DNA of 56,204 nucleotides, from contig JAKIUD010000015.1 of the NCBI GenBank assembly GCA_021647765.1, forward strand, positions 1-56,204, in the 5' to 3' direction. The stretch comes from Desulfuromusa sp. Lineage in GTDB: Bacteria; Desulfobacterota; Desulfuromonadia; Desulfuromonadales; Geopsychrobacteraceae. Below are positions 16,619 to 25,704 of the stretch, one piece after another. The notes beneath the pieces are model-generated. The model did no database searches. It was given only the letters and a program-made list of their open reading frames with translations, and had not been told where the DNA came from. The translations under genes were made by a program, and so were the position numbers. The stretch's first letter is position 1. The number at the start of each line of letters is the position of its first letter.

Positions 16619-16648
16619 CGTAGAGGTAATTCATGAATTGCCCCTACA
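16619..16648. terminator. Palindrome between convergent coaD and queE
   Basis: GTAGAGGTAATTC (starting about 16620) and GAATTGCCCCTAC form a 13-position stem with about 12 pairs including one G-U. It lies exactly between the stop codons of two convergent genes. No long T-run follows in either direction, so it may be an inefficient bidirectional terminator or an intergenic repeat palindrome. Confidence 0.5.
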
Positions 16649-17399
16649 AAACCCCCATAAATCGATGAGTTTGTGGAATCACTCTCACCTTGGAATGAAT
16701 CTCAGAAGTAAGTGCCTGCATTTGCAATAATCGGTTTGTTGATAGTGTTATCTGCCCGGTTTTTGTCACCGGTTGCAGAACAATCCAAATTCGTTTGGAA
16801 ACTTCAGAAACCAGATCAGCCGCCAACTGCAGTTCCAGATCTGGCGTTTCTTCACCAACCACCAGTTTGACATAACAATCAGTTTGATTGGCTATTTTGA
16901 GAAATTGGCGGTGAATTTCCCACTCAGTTCGCAAACCGGTCTGGGAATGGAGTTTAATATCCATCGAGACCCAGTCCAGATGCTGAATTAACACTTCTAA
17001 TTGGTCTGGAAGAGTGCCATTTGTTTCAAGATAGATAGGTAAAATTTTTCTCAATTCAGGCAACCAGGATAAAAGAACCTCTCCGTGCAGCAACGGTTCT
17101 CCGCCAGTTATGCTGATGGAATGGTGTGCATCCGGTAGTTCCGAATTCCACTTTGTCACCAGATTTTTTACCCGACTAAAATTGAAAGGGTTTTTGACCG
17201 TCTCCAGCTCACCCGATCCGGAACTGCTTTCTATCAGACAGGTTGGTGATTTTAAAAAATCGGTGTCGCAATAGCGACAGTTCAAATTGCAATCGGGAAA
17301 ACGGATAAATATTTGTCGGATACCAACCAGAGTTCCCTCCCCTTGAATCGAGGAGAAAATTTCAATCAGATCAGCTTTGGGTATAAGTGGCGTAGGCAT
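16644..17399 (-). CDS. queE: 7-carboxy-7-deazaguanine synthase (radical SAM)
   Basis: A 251-residue radical SAM enzyme of the queuosine pathway, converting 6-carboxytetrahydropterin to 7-carboxy-7-deazaguanine. Cluster cysteines C37, C41 and C44 form the CX3CX2C motif in FPDCNLNCRYCDTDF, and EIFSSIQGEGTLVG is the usual QueE N-terminus. It overlaps queD by 29 bases. No queC is visible here. Confidence 0.93.
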   Translation of the reverse strand: MPTPLIPKADLIEIFSSIQGEGTLVGIRQIFIRFPDCNLNCRYCDTDFLKSPTCLIESSSGSGELETVKNPFNFSRVKNLVTKWNSELPDAHHSISITGGEPLLHGEVLLSWLPELRKILPIYLETNGTLPDQLEVLIQHLDWVSMDIKLHSQTGLRTEWEIHRQFLKIANQTDCYVKLVVGEETPDLELQLAADLVSEVSKRIWIVLQPVTKTGQITLSTNRLLQMQALTSEIHSKVRVIPQTHRFMGVL

Positions 17400-17742
17400 T
17401 ATCCGATTCCCAGACGGTGATTTTTTCTAAACTGACAGCGTATTCCGCTAAACTTTCAGCCAGCCGATCGTAGATGAATTTGGAAATATGCTCCGACGAG
17501 GGACTAATTCCCTTAAAGGCATCCAGATCATTGAGATACTTATGATCGAGGTAGTTCATAATCTCTTTGGTATGTTTTTTCAATATCTTGAAATCAATAC
17601 CCAGCCCCGCCTTATCCAGATTCTCAGTATTGACCGTCACTTCAACTTTCCAGTTATGACCATGCAGATTCTCACAGTCTCCCTGATAATTCAATAAATT
17701 ATGAGCCGCAGCAAAATGGGTCAAAATTGTTAAATGGTACAT
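17371..17742 (-). CDS. queD: 6-carboxytetrahydropterin synthase
   Basis: A 123-residue QueD. Zinc ligands H14, H27 and H29 and the catalytic Cys23 (CENLHGHNW) are all present, as is the C-terminal glutamate region (ITVWESD). It makes the substrate of QueE from dihydroneopterin triphosphate. queD and queE are adjacent and overlapping, so they are co-expressed. Confidence 0.94.
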   Translation of the reverse strand: MYHLTILTHFAAAHNLLNYQGDCENLHGHNWKVEVTVNTENLDKAGLGIDFKILKKHTKEIMNYLDHKYLNDLDAFKGISPSSEHISKFIYDRLAESLAEYAVSLEKITVWESDNAYATYTQS

Positions 17743-17756
17743 AGTATCTCCTGATA

Positions 17757-17930
17757 TTAGAAATCTTGTTCCGGCTGTGGAGCCTTGCCACCAGCAACCG
17801 AATATTCTTCACTCGCCCAGCTGCCCAGATCAATTATCCGACACCGCTCAGAACAAAAGGGGCGTGAAGGATTATTATCCCAAGTGGTTTTACTGCCGCA
17901 TCTCGGACATTTAATTTCTCGATGAGTCAT
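17757..17930 (-). CDS. yacG: YacG-type zinc-binding DNA gyrase inhibitor family protein
   Basis: A 57-residue protein from ATG 17930 with four zinc cysteines, C8, C11, C26 and C30 (CPRCG ... FCSERC), followed by the conserved RIIDLGSWASEEY. E. coli YacG binds GyrB and inhibits gyrase; the same role is assumed by family. A TTG 18 bases upstream would give a longer form. It precedes queD by 14 bases. Confidence 0.9.
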   Translation of the reverse strand: MTHREIKCPRCGSKTTWDNNPSRPFCSERCRIIDLGSWASEEYSVAGGKAPQPEQDF

Positions 17931-17939
17931 AGTTTGAGT

Positions 17940-17975
17940 GTCTCGCAAAAAATCATTGGCTGGCTAAGCAAAAAA
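17940..17975. repeat. Possible fragment of family 2 repeat
   Basis: On the minus strand this reads TTTTTGCTTAGCC, then about 10 bases, then TTTTTTGCGAG, matching the right end of family 2 copy 1 and the bases beyond it (11519-11542). It is too short to be certain; a chance match of T-rich words is possible. Confidence 0.35.
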
Positions 17976-18020
17976 TCACTATAACGGCTGTTGCCGCAAA
18001 AAGAAATAGTCTGTCAGAGT

Positions 18021-18056
18021 AAAAAGCCCCAGATCAATGACCTGGGGCAGTTTTTT
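18021..18056 (-). terminator. Rho-independent terminator downstream of tRNA-Gly
   Basis: Stem GCCCCAG (18026-18032) with CTGGGGC (18042-18048), a 9-base loop, and a run of T on the minus strand from 18025 to 18021. A T-run also follows on the plus strand at 18051-18056, so it could work in both directions. It lies just past the 3' end of the tRNA gene. Confidence 0.8.
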
Positions 18057-18058
18057 AT

Positions 18059-18134
<76 letters not shown>

Positions 18135-18157
18135 ATTTAAGTTGCGCAGTATAGTGA

Positions 18158-19471
18158 TTAGGACTCTTTGTTGTCAAATGATAATTTATTTTTCAACCAA
18201 TTACTTGCCGCTATTTTATTCTCAATTTCTCCATTAATTTCAGCTAGTTTTAACTCTGACTGCCATGCACCAATCTGAGAATTCAAGGAATCTCCTAAAA
18301 GAGCGTTGATCGATTTGCCATCAAGCAACCCAGGCACTCGTCCAAACACCTGCTCTGTCGTAAAAGATTTTTGCAATTCAAGAGCCCTATTAAGGGTTAA
18401 GAGACTGCTGCAGACGCCCCAATAGAATATTTTTTCACAAGCAAATGGTTCCATCTTCTCGACTACCAGCGCCTGCCGGCGTTGTCCATCTATCGAAGCA
18501 GCGAGTGAAAAAAGTTCCAAATTTGGCTCAGCTTGCAATTCCTCAAGTAAACGTTGGAAATTACGACTTAATCGTAATCGTTTATGCAGTAAATCGGAAA
18601 GATTATGTGGCGAATAAATTTTCAGTAACCGTGCAAATATAAATATAGCACGACTGGAAAACATTTCAGAGATGCCAATCTCTGGCAAACTTCCTTCTGC
18701 CGTCAGGCTGACCTCTTGAATTCGTCCATTGAGTTGACTGATTTCGTTAACGGCTGTATCCCTGTCCCAATTGCTGGATGCTGAGCCAAAAAGAGCACCA
18801 AGTAATCCAGTATCAATCAGCAGTTCGATCCCGTTGATAACATTATTTGCATCCAGAATTTTACCCAACTCATCCCTGATACGTTCTCCAGCAACATGAA
18901 CTAACAACGGTGCTGAGGAGGCAGTCTGTTGCTGCGTAGCAGCTACCAGAGCAAAATCAAGAGTAGCCGCATGTCTGATCCCTTTCAGCATGCGCAACGG
19001 ATCGTCTGAAAAACTTCTAATCGAACAGGAGTGAAGTTGCCTCTTCTCTAAATGGTTGAGTCCAGACAACGGGTCAATAATTTCAGAGGCAGGGAACGAT
19101 CCATCCAAGGGGAGAGCTAATGCATTGATGGTAAAGTCTCGTAATTGCAGATCCTCTATTATCGATGGTGCACGCAGGGGGGTAAAATCAATGCTGAGGC
19201 CATTTTTCAACAACACCCGACTCTGCTTACGTTTTACGTCCAGCCAGAACCAGCGGCCTGATACTTCAGCAGACCATGATTGAGCCAGAAAAGTTGGATC
19301 ACCTGAGCAGGCAATGTCAATATCGACTTGAGGTAAATTAAGCAGAGAGTTGCGTAAGCAACCACCCACCAGCCAGAAATTATCACAATTTTCCTGAATT
19401 CTGAAATTTAGAAGTTTCAAATCAGGAATTTGATTGATAAATGTAGTAAGGGCAGAAATATCAGAGGACAC
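18158..19471 (-). CDS. CCA tRNA nucleotidyltransferase / poly(A) polymerase family protein
   Basis: A 437-residue class II nucleotidyltransferase. The head domain has the GG motif at 36-37 (LVGGCLRN), the catalytic DxD at 50-52, the RDFTINALALPL motif and DPLRMLKGIRHAA. The family either adds or repairs CCA on tRNA or adds poly(A) tails; sequence reading alone does not separate these. No HD domain is obvious. The start is GTG 19471 with GGAG about 10 bases upstream. The neighbouring tRNA already encodes CCA, so CCA repair or polyadenylation would be the expected use. Confidence 0.85.
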   Translation of the reverse strand: MSSDISALTTFINQIPDLKLLNFRIQENCDNFWLVGGCLRNSLLNLPQVDIDIACSGDPTFLAQSWSAEVSGRWFWLDVKRKQSRVLLKNGLSIDFTPLRAPSIIEDLQLRDFTINALALPLDGSFPASEIIDPLSGLNHLEKRQLHSCSIRSFSDDPLRMLKGIRHAATLDFALVAATQQQTASSAPLLVHVAGERIRDELGKILDANNVINGIELLIDTGLLGALFGSASSNWDRDTAVNEISQLNGRIQEVSLTAEGSLPEIGISEMFSSRAIFIFARLLKIYSPHNLSDLLHKRLRLSRNFQRLLEELQAEPNLELFSLAASIDGQRRQALVVEKMEPFACEKIFYWGVCSSLLTLNRALELQKSFTTEQVFGRVPGLLDGKSINALLGDSLNSQIGAWQSELKLAEINGEIENKIAASNWLKNKLSFDNKES

Positions 19472-19516
19472 GCCAATATACTCCGTAGCGAAACTCTCGG
19501 GTTTATTTTTTGCGAG

Positions 19517-20134
19517 TTACGGTAGTTGCTCTATCCATGAAGTGTCACCACTCCCCTGTCGAATGATCTCAATCTGATCATCAAGCAAACTGATAACAGT
19601 TGAAGCATCGCCCATAGAAATTCCGCCATCAATGACAAAATCGACGAGATGACCCATTCTATCGTCTATTTCTCGAGGATCTTGGGGCGTAGCTTCCCCG
19701 GAGGTATTAGCGCTGGTGGTGACCAAAGGATGCCCAAGCTCTTTAACAATCGCTCGACAGATTTCATTTTCTGGCATTCGTACACCAACAGTTTTTTGTT
19801 TGGTACTCAGTGAATCAGGGACTATTTTTGTTGCATCGAGGACGAATGTATAAGCTCCGGGCAGATGTCGCTTCATCACTTTGAAAGCAAAATTGCTGAC
19901 TTGGGCGTAGTTAGAGATTTCTGCGAGATCATTACAGATAAAAGAAAAAGGTTTGCGTTTATCACGATGTTTAATCTGAAAAATTTCCTTAATCCCTTTG
20001 CGGTTAAAGATATCGCAACCAATCCCGTAAGTTGTATCAGTTGGATAAATAATCACCCCACCTTGTCTCAGGCACTCGACAACCTGTTTAATTAATCGTG
20101 GTTGAGGATTTTCTGGATTGACGGATAGAAACAT
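19517..20134 (-). CDS. Sua5/YciO/YrdC family protein (TsaC-like L-threonylcarbamoyladenylate synthase)
   Basis: A 205-residue YrdC-fold protein. YPTDTTYGIGCDIF, KHRDKRKPFSF and the SANTSGE motif are conserved. TsaC makes threonylcarbamoyl-AMP for t6A37 of ANN-decoding tRNAs; the sequence is closer in style to the YciO subgroup, whose role is less clear. It begins 44 bases after DUF493/dut on the same strand. Confidence 0.88.
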   Translation of the reverse strand: MFLSVNPENPQPRLIKQVVECLRQGGVIIYPTDTTYGIGCDIFNRKGIKEIFQIKHRDKRKPFSFICNDLAEISNYAQVSNFAFKVMKRHLPGAYTFVLDATKIVPDSLSTKQKTVGVRMPENEICRAIVKELGHPLVTTSANTSGEATPQDPREIDDRMGHLVDFVIDGGISMGDASTVISLLDDQIEIIRQGSGDTSWIEQLP

Positions 20135-20191
20135 GGTGATACTCCCTGTTATGTTTGATAATTACGCTGTAATATTAACCTGATGGATGGA

Positions 20192-20461
20192 TCAAAGCAA
20201 CATTTTCAAATTTTCTACCTGACGTATCTCCGCGTAGATATCGGTCAGTTGTTTATAATTATACAGTGTCACTAGCACTGAAACAGACTGATACGTTCCT
20301 TTGCCACTGGGACGGCAGTGAACGGCATCCTGTGATACATCAACGTGTTTACCAACGGCAACAACAACGGCCTGCCTAAAACTGTCACCAGCCAGCCCCA
20401 CAGCTTTAAACTGATAATCGCAGGGAAAGTCAAGTAAGTCTTTGGCATCCGTATCCTTCAT
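20192..20461 (-). CDS. DUF493 (YbeD-like) small protein
   Basis: An 89-residue protein with the DUF493/YbeD pattern: an N-terminal FPCDYQFKAVG, a central GKGTYQSVSV and a C-terminal YAEIRQVENLKMLL. The family has an ACT-like fold and unknown, possibly regulatory, function. Its ATG overlaps the dut stop by 4 bases (ATGA). Confidence 0.85.
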   Translation of the reverse strand: MKDTDAKDLLDFPCDYQFKAVGLAGDSFRQAVVVAVGKHVDVSQDAVHCRPSGKGTYQSVSVLVTLYNYKQLTDIYAEIRQVENLKMLL

Positions 20462-20916
20462 TTTCCTGCCCCGTTTCTGCCAGTATGACCGAACCCCCCT
20501 GCCCCGCGTTTCGTCTCATCGAGTTCATTAACTTCTGTAATATTAGCCTGACAAACGGGTGCAACAACAATCTGTGCAATCCGATCACCAGAACTGATCG
20601 TGAAATTTTCTCGCCCATGATTAATCAGGATAATACAAACTTCGCCACGATAATCGGCATCTATCGTACCTGGTGAGTTCACCAGAGCAATGCCATGCTT
20701 TATTGCCAAACCTGAACGTGGTCGAACTTGTATTTCATAGCCCGGGGGGATGGCAAAAGCTAATCCGGTTGGCACCAGAAAACGCTGCCCCGGTTCAAGT
20801 ACCCGCTCGTTCTCAAGTAATGCACAGATATCCATCCCGGCAGCCAGCTCGGTCATGTATTCAGGGAGTGTGGCATCTGGATGAAGTCTTTTTACCTGTA
20901 CTTGTGGTTTCTGCAT
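20458..20916 (-). CDS. dut: Deoxyuridine 5'-triphosphate nucleotidohydrolase (dUTPase)
   Basis: A 152-residue trimeric-type dUTPase hydrolysing dUTP to dUMP. The five motifs can be followed: AAGMDICA, PRSGLAIKHG, GTIDADYRGE, RIAQIVVAPV and the C-terminal RGAGGFGHTG. ATG 20916 is chosen over the longer frame to 20973 because AGGAAG precedes it and the upstream part is the pnp terminator. It is coupled to the DUF493 gene. Confidence 0.95.
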   Translation of the reverse strand: MQKPQVQVKRLHPDATLPEYMTELAAGMDICALLENERVLEPGQRFLVPTGLAFAIPPGYEIQVRPRSGLAIKHGIALVNSPGTIDADYRGEVCIILINHGRENFTISSGDRIAQIVVAPVCQANITEVNELDETKRGAGGFGHTGRNGAGK

Positions 20917-20930
20917 ACCTGTCTTCCTGT

Positions 20931-20967
20931 AAAAAGGGCTGGTGAAGAGTTTAATTCTCCACCAGCC
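20931..20967 (-). terminator. Rho-independent terminator after pnp
   Basis: On the minus strand GGCTGGTGGAGA pairs with TCTTCACCAGCC around an ATTAAAC loop, followed by CTTTTT. It begins 37 bases past the pnp stop and ends just before dut, so it separates the long rimP-pnp transcript from dut. Confidence 0.85.
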
Positions 20968-21003
20968 ATTCATGTCTTACTTTATAGATTATGAAACTGA
21001 GGA

Positions 21004-23103
21004 TCAACCCTCTTCAGGCAATTCCATCCCAAGAGCCGCTTTACGGGAAAGTTTAATTTTCCCCTGACGATCAACCCCGATGCATTTAACCAGCACTTCA
21101 TCCCCTTCATTCAGGACATCGGTGACATTCCGAACCCGCTCTTTTGCTAATTCGGAGACGTGAACCAGACCATCTGTTCCCGGGAAAATTTCAACAAAAG
21201 CACCGAACTCCATAATCTTTTTAACTTTCCCCAGGTAGAGTTTATCAACTTCTGCCGATTGGGTCAGATCACGAATCATCTTGATTGCCATCTTGGCAGC
21301 CTCGCCATCGGAAGAAGCAATTTTAATTGTACCATCATCCTCAATGTCGATAGCACAACCTGTCGCATCAATAATACCGCGGATGTTTTTACCACCCGAG
21401 CCGATAACAGTTCTGACCTGATCAGATTTAACCTTGATACTGGTAATTTGCGGAGCGTATTTTGAAAGCTCTGCGCGTGGAGCATCAATTGCTTTTGCCA
21501 TTTCACCAAGAATATGAATCCGACCTTCACGAGCCTGTTCTAAAGCCTGCTGCATGATCTCTTTGGTCACTCCACCGATTTTAATATCCATCTGCAGAGC
21601 AGTAATTCCCCGGCCGGAACCGGTTACTTTGAAATCCATATCCCCAAGGTGATCTTCATCACCAAGGATATCAGACAGAATGGCAACATCATCCCCTTCT
21701 TTGATCAGACCCATGGCAATTCCTGAAATTGCTTCAGAAACTGGGACACCGGCATCCATTAGCGACAGAGAGGCACCACAAACCGTTGCCATTGATGAAG
21801 ATCCGTTTGATTCAAGAATGTCAGAGACAACCCGAATGGTGTACGGGAAGTCTTCGTGTTTCGGTAAAATTTGTGCGGCACTACGCTCAGCGAGCATGCC
21901 ATGACCAATTTCCCGGCGGCCAGGGAAAAGACGCATACTGGTTTCACCAACACAGAAAGGAGGGAAATTATAATGAAGCATGAATTTCTTAAACTCCATT
22001 CCTTGAATATTATCCATCCGTTGTTCATCAGTTCCGGTACCCAGAGTCGCAGCGACCAGAGCTTGAGTTTCACCACGAGTAAACAGGGCACTACCGTGTG
22101 CACGAGGCAGAAAACCAACTTCGCAGCTGATTGGACGGATAGTGGTCATATCACGACCATCAATCCTGATCCGATCCTTTGTGACCATGCGGCGAATAAC
22201 TTTCTTCTCCAGGGCACCCAAGGCAGCAGAAACCTCATCCTCACGCCCCTCATACTCTTCTTCCAGCTGTTCTTTAACTTCGGTACGAATATCACCCAGA
22301 GCAGCATAGCGTTCCTGTTTTGTTTGTATCCTGGCGGCAACAGCAACTTTCGATTCAGCCAGTTCGGTGACTTTGGCAGTCAAAGCTTCATCAGCAACGG
22401 GAACTTCGAAAACTCGCATCTCTTTGCCAACCAGTTTAGCCAGCTCTTCCTGTACTGTAATCAACGGTTGCAGGGCAGCATGACCGAAGAAAATTGCTTC
22501 AAGCATCTCAGCTTCACTGAAGAATTCAGATTCACCTTCAACCATCATCACCGCATCTTTGGAGCCCGAAATAATAATTTCCAGATCACTCTGTTCAATT
22601 TGTTCAAGAGTTGGATTGGCAATAAGCTGACCCTCTACCCGGCCGACACGAACGGCTGCAATCGGCCCCTCAAAAGGGATCCCCGAGACAGCAACAGATG
22701 CTGACGCAGCAACCATAGCCAGAGTGTCGGGATCATTGACCAGATCTGCAGAAATAACTGATGGCATGATCTGGGTTTCAAACATGTAACCTTTAGGAAA
22801 CAGCGGACGCATGGGGCGATCGATAAGACGGCAAACCAGGGTTTCACGCTCGGTGCTACCACGCTCACGACGGAAGAAAGAACCGGGAACTTTTCCGGCT
22901 GAATAGAATTTTTCAGCATAATTGACGGTCAAAGGAAAGAAATCCTGACCAGCACGCATTTTTTTGGCTGAAACAACGGTGCAAAGCACTTTAGTTTCGC
23001 CATATGTAACAATAACTGCACCGTCAGCCTGACGGGCAACTTTACCTGTTTCAATCGTCAAGGGTTGACCATTGAATTCAACTTTAACCTTATGAAAGGC
23101 CAT
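21004..23103 (-). CDS. pnp: Polynucleotide phosphorylase
   Basis: A 699-residue 3'-5' exoribonuclease: two RNase PH domains (first about 5-145, second about 310-540, with the catalytic stretch MDFKVTGSGRGITALQMDIK split around residue 490), a KH domain (VIGSGGKNIRGI) and an S1 domain (GKVKKIMEFGAFVEIFPG) at the C-terminus. ATG 23103 has AAGGAGAATTAT directly upstream; the frame to 23238 is untranslated leader. It follows rpsO, as in many bacteria, with a terminator between the two. Confidence 0.97.
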   Translation of the reverse strand: MAFHKVKVEFNGQPLTIETGKVARQADGAVIVTYGETKVLCTVVSAKKMRAGQDFFPLTVNYAEKFYSAGKVPGSFFRRERGSTERETLVCRLIDRPMRPLFPKGYMFETQIMPSVISADLVNDPDTLAMVAASASVAVSGIPFEGPIAAVRVGRVEGQLIANPTLEQIEQSDLEIIISGSKDAVMMVEGESEFFSEAEMLEAIFFGHAALQPLITVQEELAKLVGKEMRVFEVPVADEALTAKVTELAESKVAVAARIQTKQERYAALGDIRTEVKEQLEEEYEGREDEVSAALGALEKKVIRRMVTKDRIRIDGRDMTTIRPISCEVGFLPRAHGSALFTRGETQALVAATLGTGTDEQRMDNIQGMEFKKFMLHYNFPPFCVGETSMRLFPGRREIGHGMLAERSAAQILPKHEDFPYTIRVVSDILESNGSSSMATVCGASLSLMDAGVPVSEAISGIAMGLIKEGDDVAILSDILGDEDHLGDMDFKVTGSGRGITALQMDIKIGGVTKEIMQQALEQAREGRIHILGEMAKAIDAPRAELSKYAPQITSIKVKSDQVRTVIGSGGKNIRGIIDATGCAIDIEDDGTIKIASSDGEAAKMAIKMIRDLTQSAEVDKLYLGKVKKIMEFGAFVEIFPGTDGLVHVSELAKERVRNVTDVLNEGDEVLVKCIGVDRQGKIKLSRKAALGMELPEEG

Positions 23104-23109
23104 ATAATT

Positions 23110-23235
23110 CTCCTTTTTAATCCAGATTCCATCCATATGGAATCTTCGCTTGATATAAACAGCTATAGGAGGTTGGCCTGAGACAAACTCTGCAAAATGA
23201 TCAGAGGTTCTCTCCGGACAGCCTCCACAGCTCAA
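23110..23235 (-). promoter_or_regulatory. pnp leader with hairpins
   Basis: The stretch between the rpsO terminator and pnp contains GATTCCAT and ATGGAATC (about 23126-23145), a perfect 8 bp stem close to the ribosome binding site. In enterobacteria the pnp leader folds into hairpins cut by RNase III and bound by PNPase for autoregulation; whether the same happens here is unknown. Confidence 0.4.
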
Positions 23236-23240
23236 CAACT

Positions 23241-23279
23241 AAAAATACAAAAGCAGCATGCCCGTTAAGACATGCTGCT
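23241..23279 (-). terminator. Rho-independent terminator between rpsO and pnp
   Basis: AGCAGCATG and CATGCTGCT (23252-23260 and 23271-23279) form a 9 bp stem with an 11-base loop; on the minus strand TTTTGTATTTTT follows. It starts 4 bases after the rpsO stop codon. An attenuating terminator at this place is known in E. coli, where readthrough gives pnp mRNA. Confidence 0.85.
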
Positions 23280-23283
23280 CTTT

Positions 23284-23550
23284 CTAACGGCGGAGACCGA
23301 GAGCTTTAATGATCGTCCTGTAACGCTCGACATCCTGCTTGATTAAATAATCAAGCAATCGGCGCCGCTGGCCAACCATTTTCAGCAAGCCTCGACGGGA
23401 ATGATGATCTTTCTTGTGAGTTTTAAAATGATCTGTCAGGTAAGTGATCCGTTCAGTTAGAAGTGCAACTTGCACCTCCGGTGAACCAGTGTCACCATCA
23501 TGACGCTTATACTTTCCTATGATTTCCTGTTTGCGTTCTGTGCCAAGCAC
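23284..23550 (-). CDS. rpsO: 30S ribosomal protein S15
   Basis: An 88-residue S15 of normal length (DTGSPEVQVALLTERITYLTDH; GQRRRLLDYLI; ALGLRR end). It binds the central domain of 16S rRNA. The start is GTG 23550 with GGAG 7 bases upstream. It lies between truB and pnp as expected; the 292-base gap before it contains a repeat. Confidence 0.97.
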   Translation of the reverse strand: MLGTERKQEIIGKYKRHDGDTGSPEVQVALLTERITYLTDHFKTHKKDHHSRRGLLKMVGQRRRLLDYLIKQDVERYRTIIKALGLRR

Positions 23551-23658
23551 GGTATTCTCCTTTTTAGTTCAATAAAGCCAGTGGCGTGGCTGTTTTAAGC
23601 ATTGTTTACAGGCTGCGATATCTACCACAGTTCAAGTTCACCTGTAAAGATTAAACAT

Positions 23659-23785
23659 AATGGCGTCGCAAAAAGTCCGTCCTACGGCGTTGCGGCGGTT
23701 TTTCAGGATCTCGACCTACCGAATGTAGGCCTTCGCCCCCGAAAAACCACTCCGCCTTGTAAGACGAAATTTTTGCTTAGTCATC
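23659..23785. repeat. Family 2 palindromic repeat, copy 2
   Basis: A 127 bp element starting TGGCGTCGCAAAAAGTCCG and ending ATTTTTGCTTAGTCAT, in the truB-rpsO gap. The same order of conserved words as copy 1: GCGGTTTTTCA, GATCTCGAC, CCTTCG, GAAAAAC and CGCCTTGT. The centre differs: CCTACCGAATGTAGG here forms the hairpin tip. It would be transcribed in the truB-rpsO mRNA. Confidence 0.8.
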
Positions 23786-23842
23786 TTTATTTACAATCTA
23801 AACGTCTTCAACCTTAAACATCTTCAACCATGTTTTGCTAAT

Positions 23843-24748
23843 TCAATGGCTGACAAAGACCCGTATTAATTCGAAGTCGCCACGCTTTTCTTTACTGCGT
23901 AGAGGCACATAGCGTGCGACTGCCGCCAATTTATGATCAATTTGTAGACGAACCAGCTTATTGTCAATCAGAACCTCACCGGTATTAACTTGATTTAGTT
24001 CCGGAGGGATTCCATACGTCAACGCATCAGCTGCAGATTTATTTAATTGTACTGCTGGATAATTACGTAAGGTCTCGTCCAGAGAAAGTAGAACAGAAGA
24101 AGGTTCTTCCAACTGTTGCAACTCTTCCAGCGCCAGACATTCTTCAATGGCGAAGTCAGCACTGCGTAAACGGCGAAGTGTTATCAGGTGAGCTCCACAG
24201 CCCAGCTGTTCACCAATGTCACTGACGAGGGTGCGGATATAGGTTCCCTTGGAACAATCAACCTCAATTGTTACTGTTTGCGGATCACTGGAAATCAACT
24301 CTAAACGACTGATCTTTACCTGGCGCAACTCACGCTCGACAGTTTTTCCTTGTCGCGCTATTTTATAAAGAGGAACGCCATCCTTTTTCAGTGCTGAAAA
24401 CATCGGTGGCAATTGCTCGATATCGCCACGGAATTCTTCACAGACACTTTCCAGTTCAGCAGGAGTGAATTCGGGGATTGAACGCTCCAGTAAAACTGTC
24501 CCTTCAGCATCAAGGGTATCTGTGGTTATTCCAAGTCTGAATGTTGCCCGGTAGGATTTATCTTCGGCCAATAGAAACTGGAGAATCTTTGTTCCATTCC
24601 CTACGGCAACAGGCAGTACCCCCGTCGCAAGGGGATCAAGAGTCCCAGCATGGCCAACCTTGCGGGAGTGGCATATCAGCTTTACTCGCCGAACAACATC
24701 ATGAGATGTCATGCCAGCAGGTTTGTCAATCAGGAGAAGTCCGTGCAC
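23843..24748 (-). CDS. truB: tRNA pseudouridine(55) synthase
   Basis: A 301-residue TruB. Catalytic Asp38 lies in GHAGTLDPLATGVLP; LLIDKPAGMTSHD and the KGTYIRTLVSDIG motif are conserved, and a C-terminal PUA-like region follows from about 240. It makes pseudouridine 55 in the T loop of tRNAs. It begins 5 bases after nrnA. Confidence 0.96.
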   Translation of the reverse strand: MHGLLLIDKPAGMTSHDVVRRVKLICHSRKVGHAGTLDPLATGVLPVAVGNGTKILQFLLAEDKSYRATFRLGITTDTLDAEGTVLLERSIPEFTPAELESVCEEFRGDIEQLPPMFSALKKDGVPLYKIARQGKTVERELRQVKISRLELISSDPQTVTIEVDCSKGTYIRTLVSDIGEQLGCGAHLITLRRLRSADFAIEECLALEELQQLEEPSSVLLSLDETLRNYPAVQLNKSAADALTYGIPPELNQVNTGEVLIDNKLVRLQIDHKLAAVARYVPLRSKEKRGDFELIRVFVSH

Positions 24749-24753
24749 AGAAA

Positions 24754-25704
24754 TCAGCTCAGCAGTTGGTCAAGTAAATCGAAGACGGTGGTTCTCACTT
24801 CATTCAGGGTTCCGCTGATTTTTGCACCGGCAGCATTATGATGACCGCCACCACCAAGTTTTCGGGATAGAGCTCCGACATCAATGGCTCCCCGTGAGCG
24901 AAAACTGATTTTATAAACATTCCTAGAGACCTGATGAATAAAAAGAGCGACTTCAACACCGCGAATAGCACGAGGATAGTTAACAAATCCGTCAGAATGC
25001 TCTTCAGTTGCACCAACCTGCTGCAAATCTTTTAAAGTCATAAAAATAGAAGCATACTGGCCGCATGCAGAAATTTGCAGAGTCGGCAGAACCAGACCAA
25101 GTAAGCGCATCCTCTCAGGAGCAAGGCTTTCATAAAGATTGCTGGAAATTTCCCAGGGATCAATCCCTAAAGCGACCAATTCTGCTGCAACAACAAATGC
25201 TTCTTCATTCGCACTGGAATAGCGGAATGAACCTGTGTCAGACAATATTCCAAGATAAAGCGCTTTGGCAACAGCCAGACTGGGCTGATATCGGCAAGCT
25301 TGTAAAATACGATAAATCAAAATAGCTGTGGCACATGCAGAGGTATCCAGATAACAAAAATCGCCAAAGTCTGAGCAGGGATGATGATCAATATTAATCA
25401 ACGTGTGCCATAGATCCTCAACCGGTAATGCGGTTCTTTCAAGAGCGCCGGCATCAAGAGCAAAAGCAACATCAAAATTCGAGCCTTCTGGCAAAGTATT
25501 GAGGAGAAAATCAGATTGCGGAAGAAACCGCATAGTTTCGGGTACGCCATCAATATTATAGGCAACAACATCCTTGCCCATATCGCGTAAAGCCAATGCT
25601 AAACCGAGAGTTGAGCCGATAGCATCACCATCAGGATTTTCGTGTGCGACAACCAGAAAGCGTTGATTATTTTCAATCTGCTCAACTATCTGTTGAATTA
25701 TCAT
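24754..25704 (-). CDS. nrnA: DHH-family phosphoesterase (NrnA-like oligoribonuclease/pAp phosphatase)
   Basis: A 316-residue DHH/DHHA1 protein. Motifs: ENPDGDAIGS near residue 25, NIDHHPCSDFGD near 107, and the C-terminal GGGGHHNAAGA of DHHA1. NrnA degrades nanoRNAs and dephosphorylates pAp. The frame extends to 25737; ATG 25704 is preferred because AGGA stands 8 bases before it. It overlaps the end of rbfA. Confidence 0.9.
   Translation of the reverse strand: MIIQQIVEQIENNQRFLVVAHENPDGDAIGSTLGLALALRDMGKDVVAYNIDGVPETMRFLPQSDFLLNTLPEGSNFDVAFALDAGALERTALPVEDLWHTLINIDHHPCSDFGDFCYLDTSACATAILIYRILQACRYQPSLAVAKALYLGILSDTGSFRYSSANEEAFVVAAELVALGIDPWEISSNLYESLAPERMRLLGLVLPTLQISACGQYASIFMTLKDLQQVGATEEHSDGFVNYPRAIRGVEVALFIHQVSRNVYKISFRSRGAIDVGALSRKLGGGGHHNAAGAKISGTLNEVRTTVFDLLDQLLS

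Noticed and set aside
21871..22704. Long plus-strand ORF of 277 residues antisense to pnp
   Set aside because: It is a complement-frame shadow of a strongly conserved gene and has no protein-family features.
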